8,996 nt of DNA from Thomasclavelia sp. (GCA_020025035.1 JAHHSU010000045.1:1-8996); one strand, 5' to 3'. Shown: positions 1 through 7,316, counted from the stretch's first letter. Program-made: numbers and translations. Notes: generated from the letters alone by a model not told the origin.

Positions 1-23
1 TATAAAATATTTATTGTAAACTA

Positions 24-58
24 CATACAAAAAAGGAAGATATCTAATATATCTTCCT
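24..58 (-). terminator. Intrinsic terminator after the ABC transporter operon
   Basis: Read on the minus strand, a perfect 10-bp stem (arms 49-58 and 34-43) with a 5-nt loop (44-48) runs directly into a run of six T residues (34-29). It begins about 70 nt after the stop codon of the ABC ATPase gene and therefore closes the two-gene operon. The opposite strand has no T run after the hairpin, so it looks unidirectional. Confidence 0.9.
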
Positions 59-129
59 ACAAAAACACCATTTCTTTTTCTATATATTTGTTTTTATAAA
101 TATAAATAAATAATAATTTATTCCTATGT

Positions 130-783
130 TTAAAGTATTAAATTAGACAAAGGTATATGAAATGTTTGATCACAACTATCTGCAACATATTGATCATGTG
201 TTACAATCAATACTGTTTTTCCTTGTTGATTAAGTTTTTTTAGTAAATCAATAATAATATTTCGATTTGTTGGATCTAATGATCCTGTTGGTTCATCAGC
301 AAGAATTAACTTAGAAGGTTTTAACATTATTCTTGCAATCGCAACACGTTGTTGTTCTCCACCTGAAAGTTCAAATACTTTTCTTTTTTCATATCCTTCT
401 AATCCAACTTCTTTTAATGCATTTTTAATCATGGTAGGATGCGTTTTTTTGTTTTTAACGTACTTTAATCCTATCTTTAAATTATTTTCTACTGTTTCAT
501 TATCTATTAAAGCATGATTTTGAAATAAATAACCTATATAATACCTAATTGCATTTTCAGCTTTTTTAGAATTTGGTTTAATATTTTGGATATCAAAAAT
601 ATTAATTTGACCACTTGTAGGTTTTTCAATTAATCCAATCATATTTAGTAATGTTGTTTTTCCACTACCACTTCCTCCAGTAATAGCTACCATTTTACCT
701 TCTTCTATATTTAAATGAATATCATTTAATACTACTTTATCTTTAAACGTCTTATTTATCCCAATTAATTCAATAGCATTCAT
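130..783 (-). CDS. ABC transporter ATP-binding protein, bacteriocin-export/MacB-like type
   Basis: A 217-residue cytoplasmic ATPase that powers the membrane protein encoded just upstream. All catalytic motifs are present: Walker A GGSGSGKT (36-43), Q-loop glutamine 88 in LFQN, signature LSGGEQQR (139-146), Walker B LILADEP with catalytic Glu164, D-loop SLD (168-170) and H-loop His196. Length and motif spelling fit the LolD/MacB-like ATPases, and most closely, as I recall the family, those of the lactococcin-972 export group. The start ATG follows the permease stop by only 2 nt, and its AAAGGAG ribosome site lies inside the last permease codons, so translation is probably coupled. A terminator follows. 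The catalytic machinery looks intact. Its substrate cannot be read from the sequence; peptide export, self-immunity or resistance to a membrane-active peptide are all possible. Confidence 0.9.
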   Translation of the reverse strand: MNAIELIGINKTFKDKVVLNDIHLNIEEGKMVAITGGSGSGKTTLLNMIGLIEKPTSGQINIFDIQNIKPNSKKAENAIRYYIGYLFQNHALIDNETVENNLKIGLKYVKNKKTHPTMIKNALKEVGLEGYEKRKVFELSGGEQQRVAIARIMLKPSKLILADEPTGSLDPTNRNIIIDLLKKLNQQGKTVLIVTHDQYVADSCDQTFHIPLSNLIL

Positions 784-785
784 TA

Positions 786-3035
786 TTATTCTCCTTTCAC
801 AAGTAAGGCTACATTCTTATTTTCAAAAAAATGTATCAATACTATTTGAATGATTAAATCGATCACAATCATTAATGTAATGAAGATATAAGTGATATTT
901 GTTAGTGTTATATCAGAAATAATTTGAGAAATAATTTTACACCCTATCATACTCAATACAATATTTAACACTACTCTAGATATCAACATTATGAAATATC
1001 TATCCTTAAACTTATATCCATATAACTTTTGAACACAATACTTTTGTTTGTTTGCTTCAATTAACAATTTAACTAATTGAACTGTTACAAGTATTAAAAT
1101 AATAAACGCAAATACTAAAGCTATCATATATTGATTTGCTTGTGTTTTAAGTGATTGTATTTCACTAGAAAACAATTCATAAATACTCATATATTTTAAA
1201 TGGTTATCATCAAGATTAAACTTAGCAAGTATTGCATTATTATTTAAATTATATTGATCACTTGATTGCTTATCCATGTTAATTTTTAATGGACTATTAA
1301 TTCCACTAACGATAACAGCACCTTTTTCAATGTCAGTCATATTGTTTTGGTTTACTACAACAAATATAGGATCTTTAATTACGTAATTATCTTTTTCATA
1401 TTCATCTGAAAATGTAAAATACCCTTTAGGATCAGGTTGATAGATAACGGTTTTAAAATTAACATCTATATCTACGTTTTCATCCTTCCTATTTTTTCTT
1501 AAATGCGATTTTACTTCATCTATGTATTTTGATTTATAAATATTTTCAAGTGTTTGTTGCTGATCCTTTTTAGATTCAGGAATTAATAACATTCTACTTT
1601 CACTTGGTTGAATTAATTCATGATGGACATCGTAAAGAGGATATTTGTTTAAATAGTTATGATTTACTAACAAGTTTGTACTCACATATCCTTGAGGTAC
1701 TGTAGTAGGATCAAAATAATCTACATATGTTAAAGTACCATCTGCTTCATTATATTTAGTTTTAAACATTACATGTGGCACAATTTTTTCAGTACTAATA
1801 TATAAATTATTACTATCTTTTTCTAAATAATCATAATATTTTTCAAAGTCATTTTCTAATTGATCACTACCTTGAGCAATACTATCTCCATCATTACCAG
1901 TTTCAAAGTTTGCAAGAACTCCATATTCTTTTACACTATCAAATACCTTTAATTTATTTAACTGATCGTTTACTAAATGTAATCCATGTACAATGCTAAC
2001 AATAAATACAATAACTAATGTAAATACAATACAATGAATGACATAACTTAATGTAAGAATAGGCTTCATTGTTTTTTTATTTTTAATTAAATTACTTATT
2101 TTATTGTTTTTAATAATAATATAAATAAACAGTGAGCTAATTACTAATAATAACAAAACAATTAATTCTATTAATAAAACAGTCTTTACAAAATCTAAAG
2201 ATAATCCCTTTACCATAAATCCAATTATCAAATTGATAATAAGAGTTACAACCAGTGTAAAATAAATAATATCTCCAATTAAACCATACCAAATACTAAA
2301 ATTAGAATGACCATTTAACTTTTTTACACCTATTGCTTTTGAATTTTGAATAGCATAAAATACCCCAAGCAACATGAATGTAATAAGACTTCCTATTACT
2401 CCAATCAATGCTACAGATTGAATAGGAGACGATATAACATTGATAAAAGTTTTTTGTTGTGTCAACGTTTTGGAATCAATTCCCGTTTGTGTAGACAAAT
2501 CACGAATAAACTTATTTATATTTTCATTAGATGAGCTTCTAACTATATAATTGCCATCTACACTACCACGTATTTGCTTATATCTTTCTAAAGTCCATAT
2601 TTGTATAGAATCATCATTTAAAAAATCAAATAATACACCATGACATTCTGCATCATTTTCATTTTTGGTAGACAAATATAAATTTTGATTATTGGTACTT
2701 TCAGTTAAAAAAGCACCTGTTTTTAACTGATCATTTTGAAATAAATTATCATTTTGATCTCCTATTAGTACTGATTTAACATGTGTATCAACATCGCCAA
2801 CCTTCATATAATCATTCTTAACCAAGTTAACATGATCTTCTATTGTTAAGGTAGATAAAATTCCAAACAATTCATCTCCTTTGATATTTGAATTTCGTAA
2901 ATCTAAAAAAGTTGAATTGTCAGTTTCTCCCCATTTAACAAAACGTGAAGTATCCGTTGACTTGTAACTAAACAAAGTTAAAACGATAGAAAATATTACT
3001 ACAATTAATGCGTTTATTTTTAATACATTACGCAT
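786..3035 (-). CDS. Bacteriocin-associated integral membrane protein, FtsX-like ABC permease (DUF1430-like)
   Basis: A 749-residue membrane protein, the partner of the ATPase that follows it. Hydrophobic segments lie near residues 7-24, 207-229, 252-275, 284-309, 327-350, 636-658, 680-700 and 714-735. They frame two extracytoplasmic regions of roughly 180 residues (25-205) and 285 residues (351-635). Two similar cytoplasmic motifs, GVKKLNG (236-242) and VQKLYGY (668-674), each sit just after a transmembrane helix; this internal duplication is typical of FtsX-like permeases and of the DUF1430 'bacteriocin-associated integral membrane protein' family found with lactococcin-972-type ATPases. The start is supported by a strong GGAGGGG ribosome site 5 nt upstream (3041-3047). 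A sigma-A-like promoter lies in the gap before it. No precursor peptide gene is adjacent. The family assignment rests on architecture and motifs and is fairly secure; the role as exporter, immunity factor or stress-resistance pump is inference. Confidence 0.82.
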   Translation of the reverse strand: MRNVLKINALIVVIFSIVLTLFSYKSTDTSRFVKWGETDNSTFLDLRNSNIKGDELFGILSTLTIEDHVNLVKNDYMKVGDVDTHVKSVLIGDQNDNLFQNDQLKTGAFLTESTNNQNLYLSTKNENDAECHGVLFDFLNDDSIQIWTLERYKQIRGSVDGNYIVRSSSNENINKFIRDLSTQTGIDSKTLTQQKTFINVISSPIQSVALIGVIGSLITFMLLGVFYAIQNSKAIGVKKLNGHSNFSIWYGLIGDIIYFTLVVTLIINLIIGFMVKGLSLDFVKTVLLIELIVLLLLVISSLFIYIIIKNNKISNLIKNKKTMKPILTLSYVIHCIVFTLVIVFIVSIVHGLHLVNDQLNKLKVFDSVKEYGVLANFETGNDGDSIAQGSDQLENDFEKYYDYLEKDSNNLYISTEKIVPHVMFKTKYNEADGTLTYVDYFDPTTVPQGYVSTNLLVNHNYLNKYPLYDVHHELIQPSESRMLLIPESKKDQQQTLENIYKSKYIDEVKSHLRKNRKDENVDIDVNFKTVIYQPDPKGYFTFSDEYEKDNYVIKDPIFVVVNQNNMTDIEKGAVIVSGINSPLKINMDKQSSDQYNLNNNAILAKFNLDDNHLKYMSIYELFSSEIQSLKTQANQYMIALVFAFIILILVTVQLVKLLIEANKQKYCVQKLYGYKFKDRYFIMLISRVVLNIVLSMIGCKIISQIISDITLTNITYIFITLMIVIDLIIQIVLIHFFENKNVALLVKGE

Positions 3036-3040
3036 AAAAT

Positions 3041-3047
3041 CCCCTCC
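3041..3047 (-). promoter_or_regulatory. Strong ribosome binding site of the permease gene
   Basis: GGAGGGG on the minus strand lies 5 nt before the ATG at 3035. It fixes the start of the 749-residue permease and suggests efficient translation once the operon is transcribed. Confidence 0.8.
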
Positions 3048-3079
3048 AATCTAATAACAAATAAAATTACTTTATAATT

Positions 3080-3099
3080 ATGTTACCCCTTACATGTAA
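3080..3099 (-). promoter_or_regulatory. Candidate operator: palindrome at the -10 and start site of the ABC operon
   Basis: Two overlapping symmetric elements lie here. TTACATGTAA (3090-3099) is a perfect 10-bp palindrome reaching into the -10 box. Next to it, ATGTTA-CCCC-TTACAT (3080-3095, plus strand) has arms matching at five of six positions around a four-base C/G core. The position, covering the likely transcription start, is where a repressor would block RNA polymerase. No regulator gene is in the window, so operator function is inference; short AT-rich palindromes also arise by chance. Confidence 0.4.
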
Positions 3100-3126
3100 T
3101 ATATAATAGAATTCTTTTGTTGTCAA
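3098..3126 (-). promoter_or_regulatory. Sigma-A-like promoter of the ABC transporter operon
   Basis: On the minus strand a perfect -35 TTGACA (3126-3121), a 17-nt spacer and a TATATT -10 (3103-3098) give the best promoter in the window. Transcription would start near 3090, leaving a leader of about 55 nt before the permease ATG. It makes the ABC pair transcriptionally independent of comEC. Confidence 0.75.
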
Positions 3127-3147
3127 TTTTAATACTATGTATTAAAA
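3127..3147. repeat. Inverted repeat touching the -35 box of the ABC operon
   Basis: A perfect 9-bp inverted repeat, TTTTAATAC / GTATTAAAA with a 3-nt centre (3136-3138), lies immediately upstream of the -35 hexamer. It is not followed by a T run on either strand, so it is not a convincing terminator for comEC. An activator- or repressor-binding site is possible; the arms are nearly all A/T, which lowers its weight. Confidence 0.45.
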
Positions 3148-3185
3148 ATTAAAAAAGGTAAGTAAAATAACATACTATTAATAGA

Positions 3186-5198
3186 TCATCTTTTTCCAAT
3201 ATCTATTGTTGTTGAGTCTGTATTTTCGACCTTTTGAACAATCTCAATTTGATTAGTCCATGGAAATCCAATACATCTAATCATACCACACTCATCTGTA
3301 CGAAAAATTTTTACTCCATATGCGTTTAGTCTATCTACCACTTTAGGGTGTGGATGATGATATCGGTTATTTTTTCCTACACTAATAAAAGCATATTTAG
3401 GTCGATAATAAGATAATAACTCATTAGAGGTAGAAGTTAAGGAACCATGATGCCCTACTTTTAATACATCTATTTTAAGATTAGGATATTTTTCGATAAT
3501 TTGTTTTTCTCCAGCTGCTGGTAGATCACCTGTAAATAAGTAACCTAATCCATTCAATTGTAAATAATAAACTAAACTATGATCATTTTTCTTATCAGAA
3601 TTTAATTCAATATCAAGATTTTGTAGTCTACCAATACTTTCTTTTTGTTCAATGACACGTTTTACCTTAAATTGATCCAACAATTCAGTCATTTCACCAT
3701 TATGATCAAAATCATCATGCGTAATGATTAAGGCATCTAATGACTTTACTCCAATAGATTTTAAAAAAGGAACTGTAATCTTACTTGGTAAATCTGTATT
3801 TTTATTTCCTCCTGTATCTATTAAATAATTTCCTTGATTAAATGGCAATCTTATCAAAATACTATCACCTTGTCCAACATCTATCATTGTGACTTCACTT
3901 GTAAAATTATAGTAGGGTTTAAAATATAAAAGTGCAAGCAAACAAACTAAATAAACTGATGCTTTGGTAGTTTTAAAATGTAATTGTTTTTGGTAAATAA
4001 TGTACAACAATAAACAATAGAATACTACTATAAATATAGGTCCAGGTTTTGAAAAAATTAACTCTATATTTGTAAAAGATAAAACCTTCATCATATTTTC
4101 AAATATCATAATTACTACATTTAATATTCCTCCTGCAATATTTAAAGTTAAAATATTCAATAAGACAAATATATATATACCTTCTACAACTGGTCCAATA
4201 AGCCAAATATATACTAAGGCAAATAAACTAATAGAATAATTAGTAGATAATACAATTGGTATCCCTGAAAGAAAAGGGTAAATGGAAGAGTGTTTAAAAT
4301 TTTTCGTTAATACTAAAAATGCATATATTGTAAATGAAAATATAAAGGATAATGAGTACACAATATAAGGATTCCATAAAAGAAATATAATTCCTGTAAT
4401 ACTAAGTCTTTCTAATGAGCTTAAATGATTTTTAAAAAGATATTGTAAACAAAGCATCATATATGCTCTAACAAGTGAGATTAAATAGGATATAGTTAAT
4501 GTATATAATCCTAAAATAATTAGTCTTATTTTGTCATTTTGAATTCCTAATTTTTTTAAGAACTTTTCTAATATAAATAAATGCATTCCTGAAAGAGAAA
4601 ATAAATGTAATAAGGATAAATCCTTTCCTATCGTCATGATATCTTCATTGTCCTTACTCCCCACTCCTAAAATTAATTGTCTAGAGTAGGAAATGACTTT
4701 TGGATATTTTAATCGATTAATACTATCATTTAAATATCCTAACCAATTTAACTTTTGATCGTTTTCTATTATCTCTACTTCGCTTGCTTGTGAGTAAATT
4801 TTTTGTGAGTAACTATACTTTTTAAAATTAAATGAACCTAGATTATGAATTGTAGGAATATTAGTTTGTTCAATTTTCACAGTAATTTTATTACCACTTT
4901 TTAAGTCAATATGATCTGAATAAATTCGTACCTTTCCATAATTTGTATGTAAAATATAATTAGACTCCTTAATTAACCCAACTCTACCAGTTAATACATC
5001 TGGTAAAACAACATTTTTAGGATGTATACATAAGGACCAAAGCGATGAAACTACAAAAATTAAAATAAGAACTTTTTTAAAGTTATATCTTCGATATAAA
5101 AAAAAGCAAATAACAAAATAAAAAAACAAGTAATAAATACTACTTGTTTTAATAAGCACAACGCATATCATTAGTAAAAATATACTAATTAAATACAT
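3186..5198 (-). CDS. comEC: ComEC/Rec2 family DNA-uptake channel protein
   Basis: A 670-residue polytopic membrane protein forming the channel that carries single-stranded DNA across the membrane during natural transformation. Layout: N-terminal membrane helices (about 1-58); a soluble ComEC_N-type domain (about 65-145) with the family's GSFNFKKYSYSQ motif (121-132); the Competence membrane domain (about 170-425), with LHLFSLSGMHLF (197-208) and SLVRAYMM (241-248); and a C-terminal metallo-beta-lactamase domain (about 436-640). The latter keeps its metal ligands: HDDFDH (494-499), TGD (556-558), GHHGS (582-586) and the distal YHHPHP (613-618), so nuclease activity of this domain looks intact. 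It is somewhat shorter than the Bacillus protein (about 776 residues) but complete. The start overlaps the end of comEA by 10 nt and has an AGAGGT site 5 nt upstream. It ends in TGA. No convincing terminator follows it. Confidence 0.95.
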   Translation of the reverse strand: MYLISIFLLMICVVLIKTSSIYYLFFYFVICFFLYRRYNFKKVLILIFVVSSLWSLCIHPKNVVLPDVLTGRVGLIKESNYILHTNYGKVRIYSDHIDLKSGNKITVKIEQTNIPTIHNLGSFNFKKYSYSQKIYSQASEVEIIENDQKLNWLGYLNDSINRLKYPKVISYSRQLILGVGSKDNEDIMTIGKDLSLLHLFSLSGMHLFILEKFLKKLGIQNDKIRLIILGLYTLTISYLISLVRAYMMLCLQYLFKNHLSSLERLSITGIIFLLWNPYIVYSLSFIFSFTIYAFLVLTKNFKHSSIYPFLSGIPIVLSTNYSISLFALVYIWLIGPVVEGIYIFVLLNILTLNIAGGILNVVIMIFENMMKVLSFTNIELIFSKPGPIFIVVFYCLLLYIIYQKQLHFKTTKASVYLVCLLALLYFKPYYNFTSEVTMIDVGQGDSILIRLPFNQGNYLIDTGGNKNTDLPSKITVPFLKSIGVKSLDALIITHDDFDHNGEMTELLDQFKVKRVIEQKESIGRLQNLDIELNSDKKNDHSLVYYLQLNGLGYLFTGDLPAAGEKQIIEKYPNLKIDVLKVGHHGSLTSTSNELLSYYRPKYAFISVGKNNRYHHPHPKVVDRLNAYGVKIFRTDECGMIRCIGFPWTNQIEIVQKVENTDSTTIDIGKR

Positions 5199-5650
5199 AA
5201 TCTACCTCTTATTTTTAAATAAGTCTGATGACCTATTCCTTTTACTTCCATGATTTCTTCTATACTTTCAAATGGTTTTGTTTTACGATATTCTATTATT
5301 TTTAAAGAAGTAGAAGGACCAATCCCTTTAATACTCATTAATTCTTCCTGAGTTGCGCTATTTAAAGATACATCAGCATCAAGACTAGGAATATATACCT
5401 CATCTTCATGATATAATACTCTATCCATATTCAAACATTGTTTTTTTGCATTAGGAAGCAACTCAACATTAGCAAGAAGCGATTCCATCGTGTTATCCTT
5501 TAACGTTACTTCCTTTTCTTCTTTTATTGCACCACTTACTTTAACTTTAATTTCCATCTCATTTTCTAATACAGGTTGTTTAGTTTCTTGTGTTGGTATC
5601 ATAAAAAAACTAGCTATACATAATACAAATAATATAATAATTTTTTTCAT
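5189..5650 (-). CDS. comEA: ComEA-like DNA receptor with SLBB and helix-hairpin-helix domains
   Basis: A membrane-anchored DNA-binding protein that captures double-stranded DNA outside the cell and delivers it to ComEC. I chose the ATG at 5650 (153 residues, starting MKKIIILF) rather than the upstream ATG at 5665 (158 residues), because an AAAGGAG ribosome site lies between them, 4 nt before the internal ATG. Residues 2-19 form an N-terminal membrane anchor. Residues about 33-89 contain a short SLBB-like domain starting VKVSGAI, and residues about 94-150 form the paired helix-hairpin-helix DNA-binding domain, with SLNSATQEEL, KGIGPSTSLKIIEYR and VKGIG. No comEB lies between it and comEC. Expression appears to depend on reading through the terminator at the end of ruvB, unless an internal promoter exists. 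Confidence 0.93.
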   Translation of the reverse strand: MKKIIILFVLCIASFFMIPTQETKQPVLENEMEIKVKVSGAIKEEKEVTLKDNTMESLLANVELLPNAKKQCLNMDRVLYHEDEVYIPSLDADVSLNSATQEELMSIKGIGPSTSLKIIEYRKTKPFESIEEIMEVKGIGHQTYLKIRGRLCI

Positions 5651-5653
5651 ATT

Positions 5654-5661
5654 TCTCCTTT
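5654..5661 (-). promoter_or_regulatory. Ribosome binding site that decides the comEA start
   Basis: AAAGGAGA on the minus strand lies just before the ATG at 5650 and is located inside the coding frame that would follow from the upstream ATG at 5665. No good Shine-Dalgarno precedes 5665; that space is the terminator T run. Confidence 0.75.
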
Positions 5662-5667
5662 CCATAC

Positions 5668-5690
5668 AAAAAAAGGCACTTATGCCTTTT
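5668..5690 (-). terminator. Intrinsic terminator overlapping the ruvB stop codon
   Basis: On the minus strand an 8-bp stem AAAAGGCA/TGCCTTTT (arms 5690-5683 and 5678-5671) with a 4-nt loop runs into seven T residues (5674-5668). The upstream arm consists of the last ruvB codons and the loop holds the TAA stop (5682-5680). It separates ruvAB from comEA and comEC, whose start follows about 18 nt later. Confidence 0.8.
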
Positions 5691-6675
5691 GTTTATATTC
5701 AATATTAAAATGTTGATATCCTAATTGAGTAACAACTCTACCTCGAGGAGTACGCTTAATTAAGCCCATCTGTAATAAATAAGGTTCGTACACATCTTCA
5801 AGTGTTTGAGGCTCTTCCCCAATAGATGCTGCTAATGATTCTAATCCCACAGGACCACCTTTAAATCGTTCAATAATTCCTAGAATATATTTATGATCTA
5901 CATCGTCTAACCCTAATTTATCTATCATTAATCGTTCTAATGCTTCGTTTGTTCTTTCTAAGGTAATCTTATCATCATTGTTGAACTGTGCAAAATCTCT
6001 AACCCTTCTTAGTAACCTGTTAGCTATACGTGGCGTTCCTCTAGATCTTCTAGCAAGTTCTAATGTCGCCTTTTCTTCCATAGGCATTTGATATACCTCA
6101 GAACTTCTTCTAATAATTTGTTGTAATTCATCAGTAGTATAGTATTCTAATTTTGAAATAATCCCAAATCGATCTCTTAATGGTGCAGATAAGTCGCCAG
6201 CTCTTGTTGTCGCACCTACTAAGGTAAATGGAGGTAAATCAATTCTAACAGACCTAGTAGAACTGTCTTTTCCTATTACTACATCGACACTAAAATCTTC
6301 CATCGCGGGATATAAAATTTCCTCTACAACTTTAGAAAGTCGATGTATTTCATCAATAAACAAAACATCACCTGGTTCTAATTGTGAAAGTATCGCAACT
6401 AAATCGCCTGTTTTTTCAATACTAGGCCCTGTGGTTACCTTAATATTTGTCCCCATTTCATTTGCGATAATCATTGACATTGTTGTTTTTCCTAATCCAG
6501 GAGGACCATATAATAAGACATGATCTAATGTTTCATCTCTCATCTTTGCAGCACCAACAAATACTTTTAAATTTTGTTTTAAATTTGTTTGACCTATATA
6601 TTCATCAAATCTAGAAGGTCTTAAACTAATTTCATCATTTTCCATCATACTTGGATCTAATATCCCTCTATCCAT
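5680..6675 (-). CDS. ruvB: Holliday junction branch-migration ATPase RuvB
   Basis: A 331-residue AAA+ motor that assembles as hexameric rings beside RuvA and pulls DNA through Holliday junctions in recombination and repair. Visible motifs: the N-terminal LRPSRFDEYIGQ (18-29), Walker A GPPGLGKT (57-64), Walker B LFIDEIH (105-111), sensor 1 GATTRAG (154-160), arginine-finger region LRDRFG (166-171), sensor 2 GTPRIANRLLRR (213-224) and a C-terminal winged-helix domain (about 260-331) with FKGGPVGLESLA. The length is normal and every catalytic motif is present. It starts 9 nt after ruvA, with a GTAGGTG ribosome site that overlaps the ruvA stop codon. Its own stop codon sits within a terminator hairpin. 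Confidence 0.98.
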   Translation of the reverse strand: MDRGILDPSMMENDEISLRPSRFDEYIGQTNLKQNLKVFVGAAKMRDETLDHVLLYGPPGLGKTTMSMIIANEMGTNIKVTTGPSIEKTGDLVAILSQLEPGDVLFIDEIHRLSKVVEEILYPAMEDFSVDVVIGKDSSTRSVRIDLPPFTLVGATTRAGDLSAPLRDRFGIISKLEYYTTDELQQIIRRSSEVYQMPMEEKATLELARRSRGTPRIANRLLRRVRDFAQFNNDDKITLERTNEALERLMIDKLGLDDVDHKYILGIIERFKGGPVGLESLAASIGEEPQTLEDVYEPYLLQMGLIKRTPRGRVVTQLGYQHFNIEYKQKA

Positions 6676-6684
6676 ATTTTACAC

Positions 6685-7245
6685 CTACTTTACTAGTAAA
6701 CTTAATGCTTTTTTCACATAACTATTTGTGTCTAATTTTAAATCACTAATACTTTTCATTACCTTAATTACCTCGGTTTGACGATATCCTAATGCTACTA
6801 ATACTTCAATTGCTTCATCATATTCTTTAGAAACAGCCATATTGGATTGTTGTGTTACTAATTTTCCCTGCAAATCTAAAACAATTTGACTAGCTGCCTT
6901 AGGACCAATTCCTGGCAATTTTTTTAAAATATTGACATTACCATTTTCTATTGCGGTAATAATTTGATTTGAATCAAATGTTGCTAGAGCACTAATTGCA
7001 GTCTTTGGTCCAATTCCTTTTACTGAAATTAATTTTAAAAATATTTCTTTGTCTTCTAACGATCTAAATCCAAATAATAAATGTGAATCCTCTTTGATTT
7101 GTTGATAAACGTACAATGTTAACTCTTCATCTTTTTGAAAACTATATGGATTAGAAACATAAATCGAATATCCAATTCCATTGTTTTCTAATACAATATG
7201 ATCTCTATGAATAAACGTAATTTTGCCAATAATATAATTATACAT
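6685..7245 (-). CDS. ruvA: Holliday junction DNA-binding protein RuvA
   Basis: A 186-residue protein that binds the four-way junction as a tetramer and loads RuvB. Residues 1-62 form the OB-fold domain (MYNYIIGKI start). Two helix-hairpin-helix motifs follow: SVKGIGPKTA (74-83) and KLPGIGPKAA (109-118). A flexible linker (about 130-140) leads to the C-terminal three-helix domain (about 141-186), which contacts RuvB. The length is slightly below the Escherichia coli protein (203 residues), as usual for Bacillota. An AGGAGG site (7256-7251) 5 nt before the ATG supports the start. It is the first gene of its transcript, following its own promoter. No RuvC gene is present here; Bacillota generally use RecU instead. 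Confidence 0.97.
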   Translation of the reverse strand: MYNYIIGKITFIHRDHIVLENNGIGYSIYVSNPYSFQKDEELTLYVYQQIKEDSHLLFGFRSLEDKEIFLKLISVKGIGPKTAISALATFDSNQIITAIENGNVNILKKLPGIGPKAASQIVLDLQGKLVTQQSNMAVSKEYDEAIEVLVALGYRQTEVIKVMKSISDLKLDTNSYVKKALSLLVK

Positions 7246-7294
7246 ATTTACCTCCTATAAAATTATAACAGATATATACACCAGTTTTGTTTCA

Positions 7295-7316
7295 TTTTTA
7301 TATCAATTTTATATCA
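7295..7316 (-). repeat. Tandem 11-bp direct repeat at the ruvA transcription start
   Basis: On the minus strand TGATATAAAAT is followed directly by TGATATAAAAA, a head-to-tail repeat identical at 10 of 11 bases. It abuts the -10 box and covers the likely start site. One helical turn per unit would suit a regulator bound on one DNA face, but slippage in AT-rich DNA explains it equally well. Confidence 0.4.

Noticed and set aside
2346..2534. Open frame of 62 codons on the plus strand
   Set aside because: It lies wholly within the permease gene on the opposite strand, has no good ribosome site and encodes a composition typical of an antisense shadow.
3149..3175. Tiny minus-strand frame of about 10 codons between comEC and the permease, considered as a leader peptide or bacteriocin precursor
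   Set aside because: It has no ribosome binding site, lies upstream of the assigned promoter and is far too short for a lactococcin-972-type precursor.
3127..3185. Possible terminator after comEC
   Set aside because: The T run near 3155-3161 is not preceded by a stable stem, and the inverted repeat at 3127-3147 is not followed by a T run.
3186..3188. TGA ending comEC read as tryptophan (Mycoplasma-type code)
   Set aside because: Tryptophans checked in comEC use TGG, the protein ends at a typical ComEC C-terminus, and reading through adds only a short nonsense tail of about 15 residues.
5490..5708. Open frame of 72 codons on the plus strand
   Set aside because: It is antisense to comEA and the ruvB terminator; its hydrophobic look mirrors the AT-rich signal-anchor coding region.
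7262..7267. Perfect TATAAT just before the ruvA ribosome site
   Set aside because: Transcription from it would start within the Shine-Dalgarno, and no -35 lies at proper distance; the upstream TTGTCA-17-TATTAT pair fits better.
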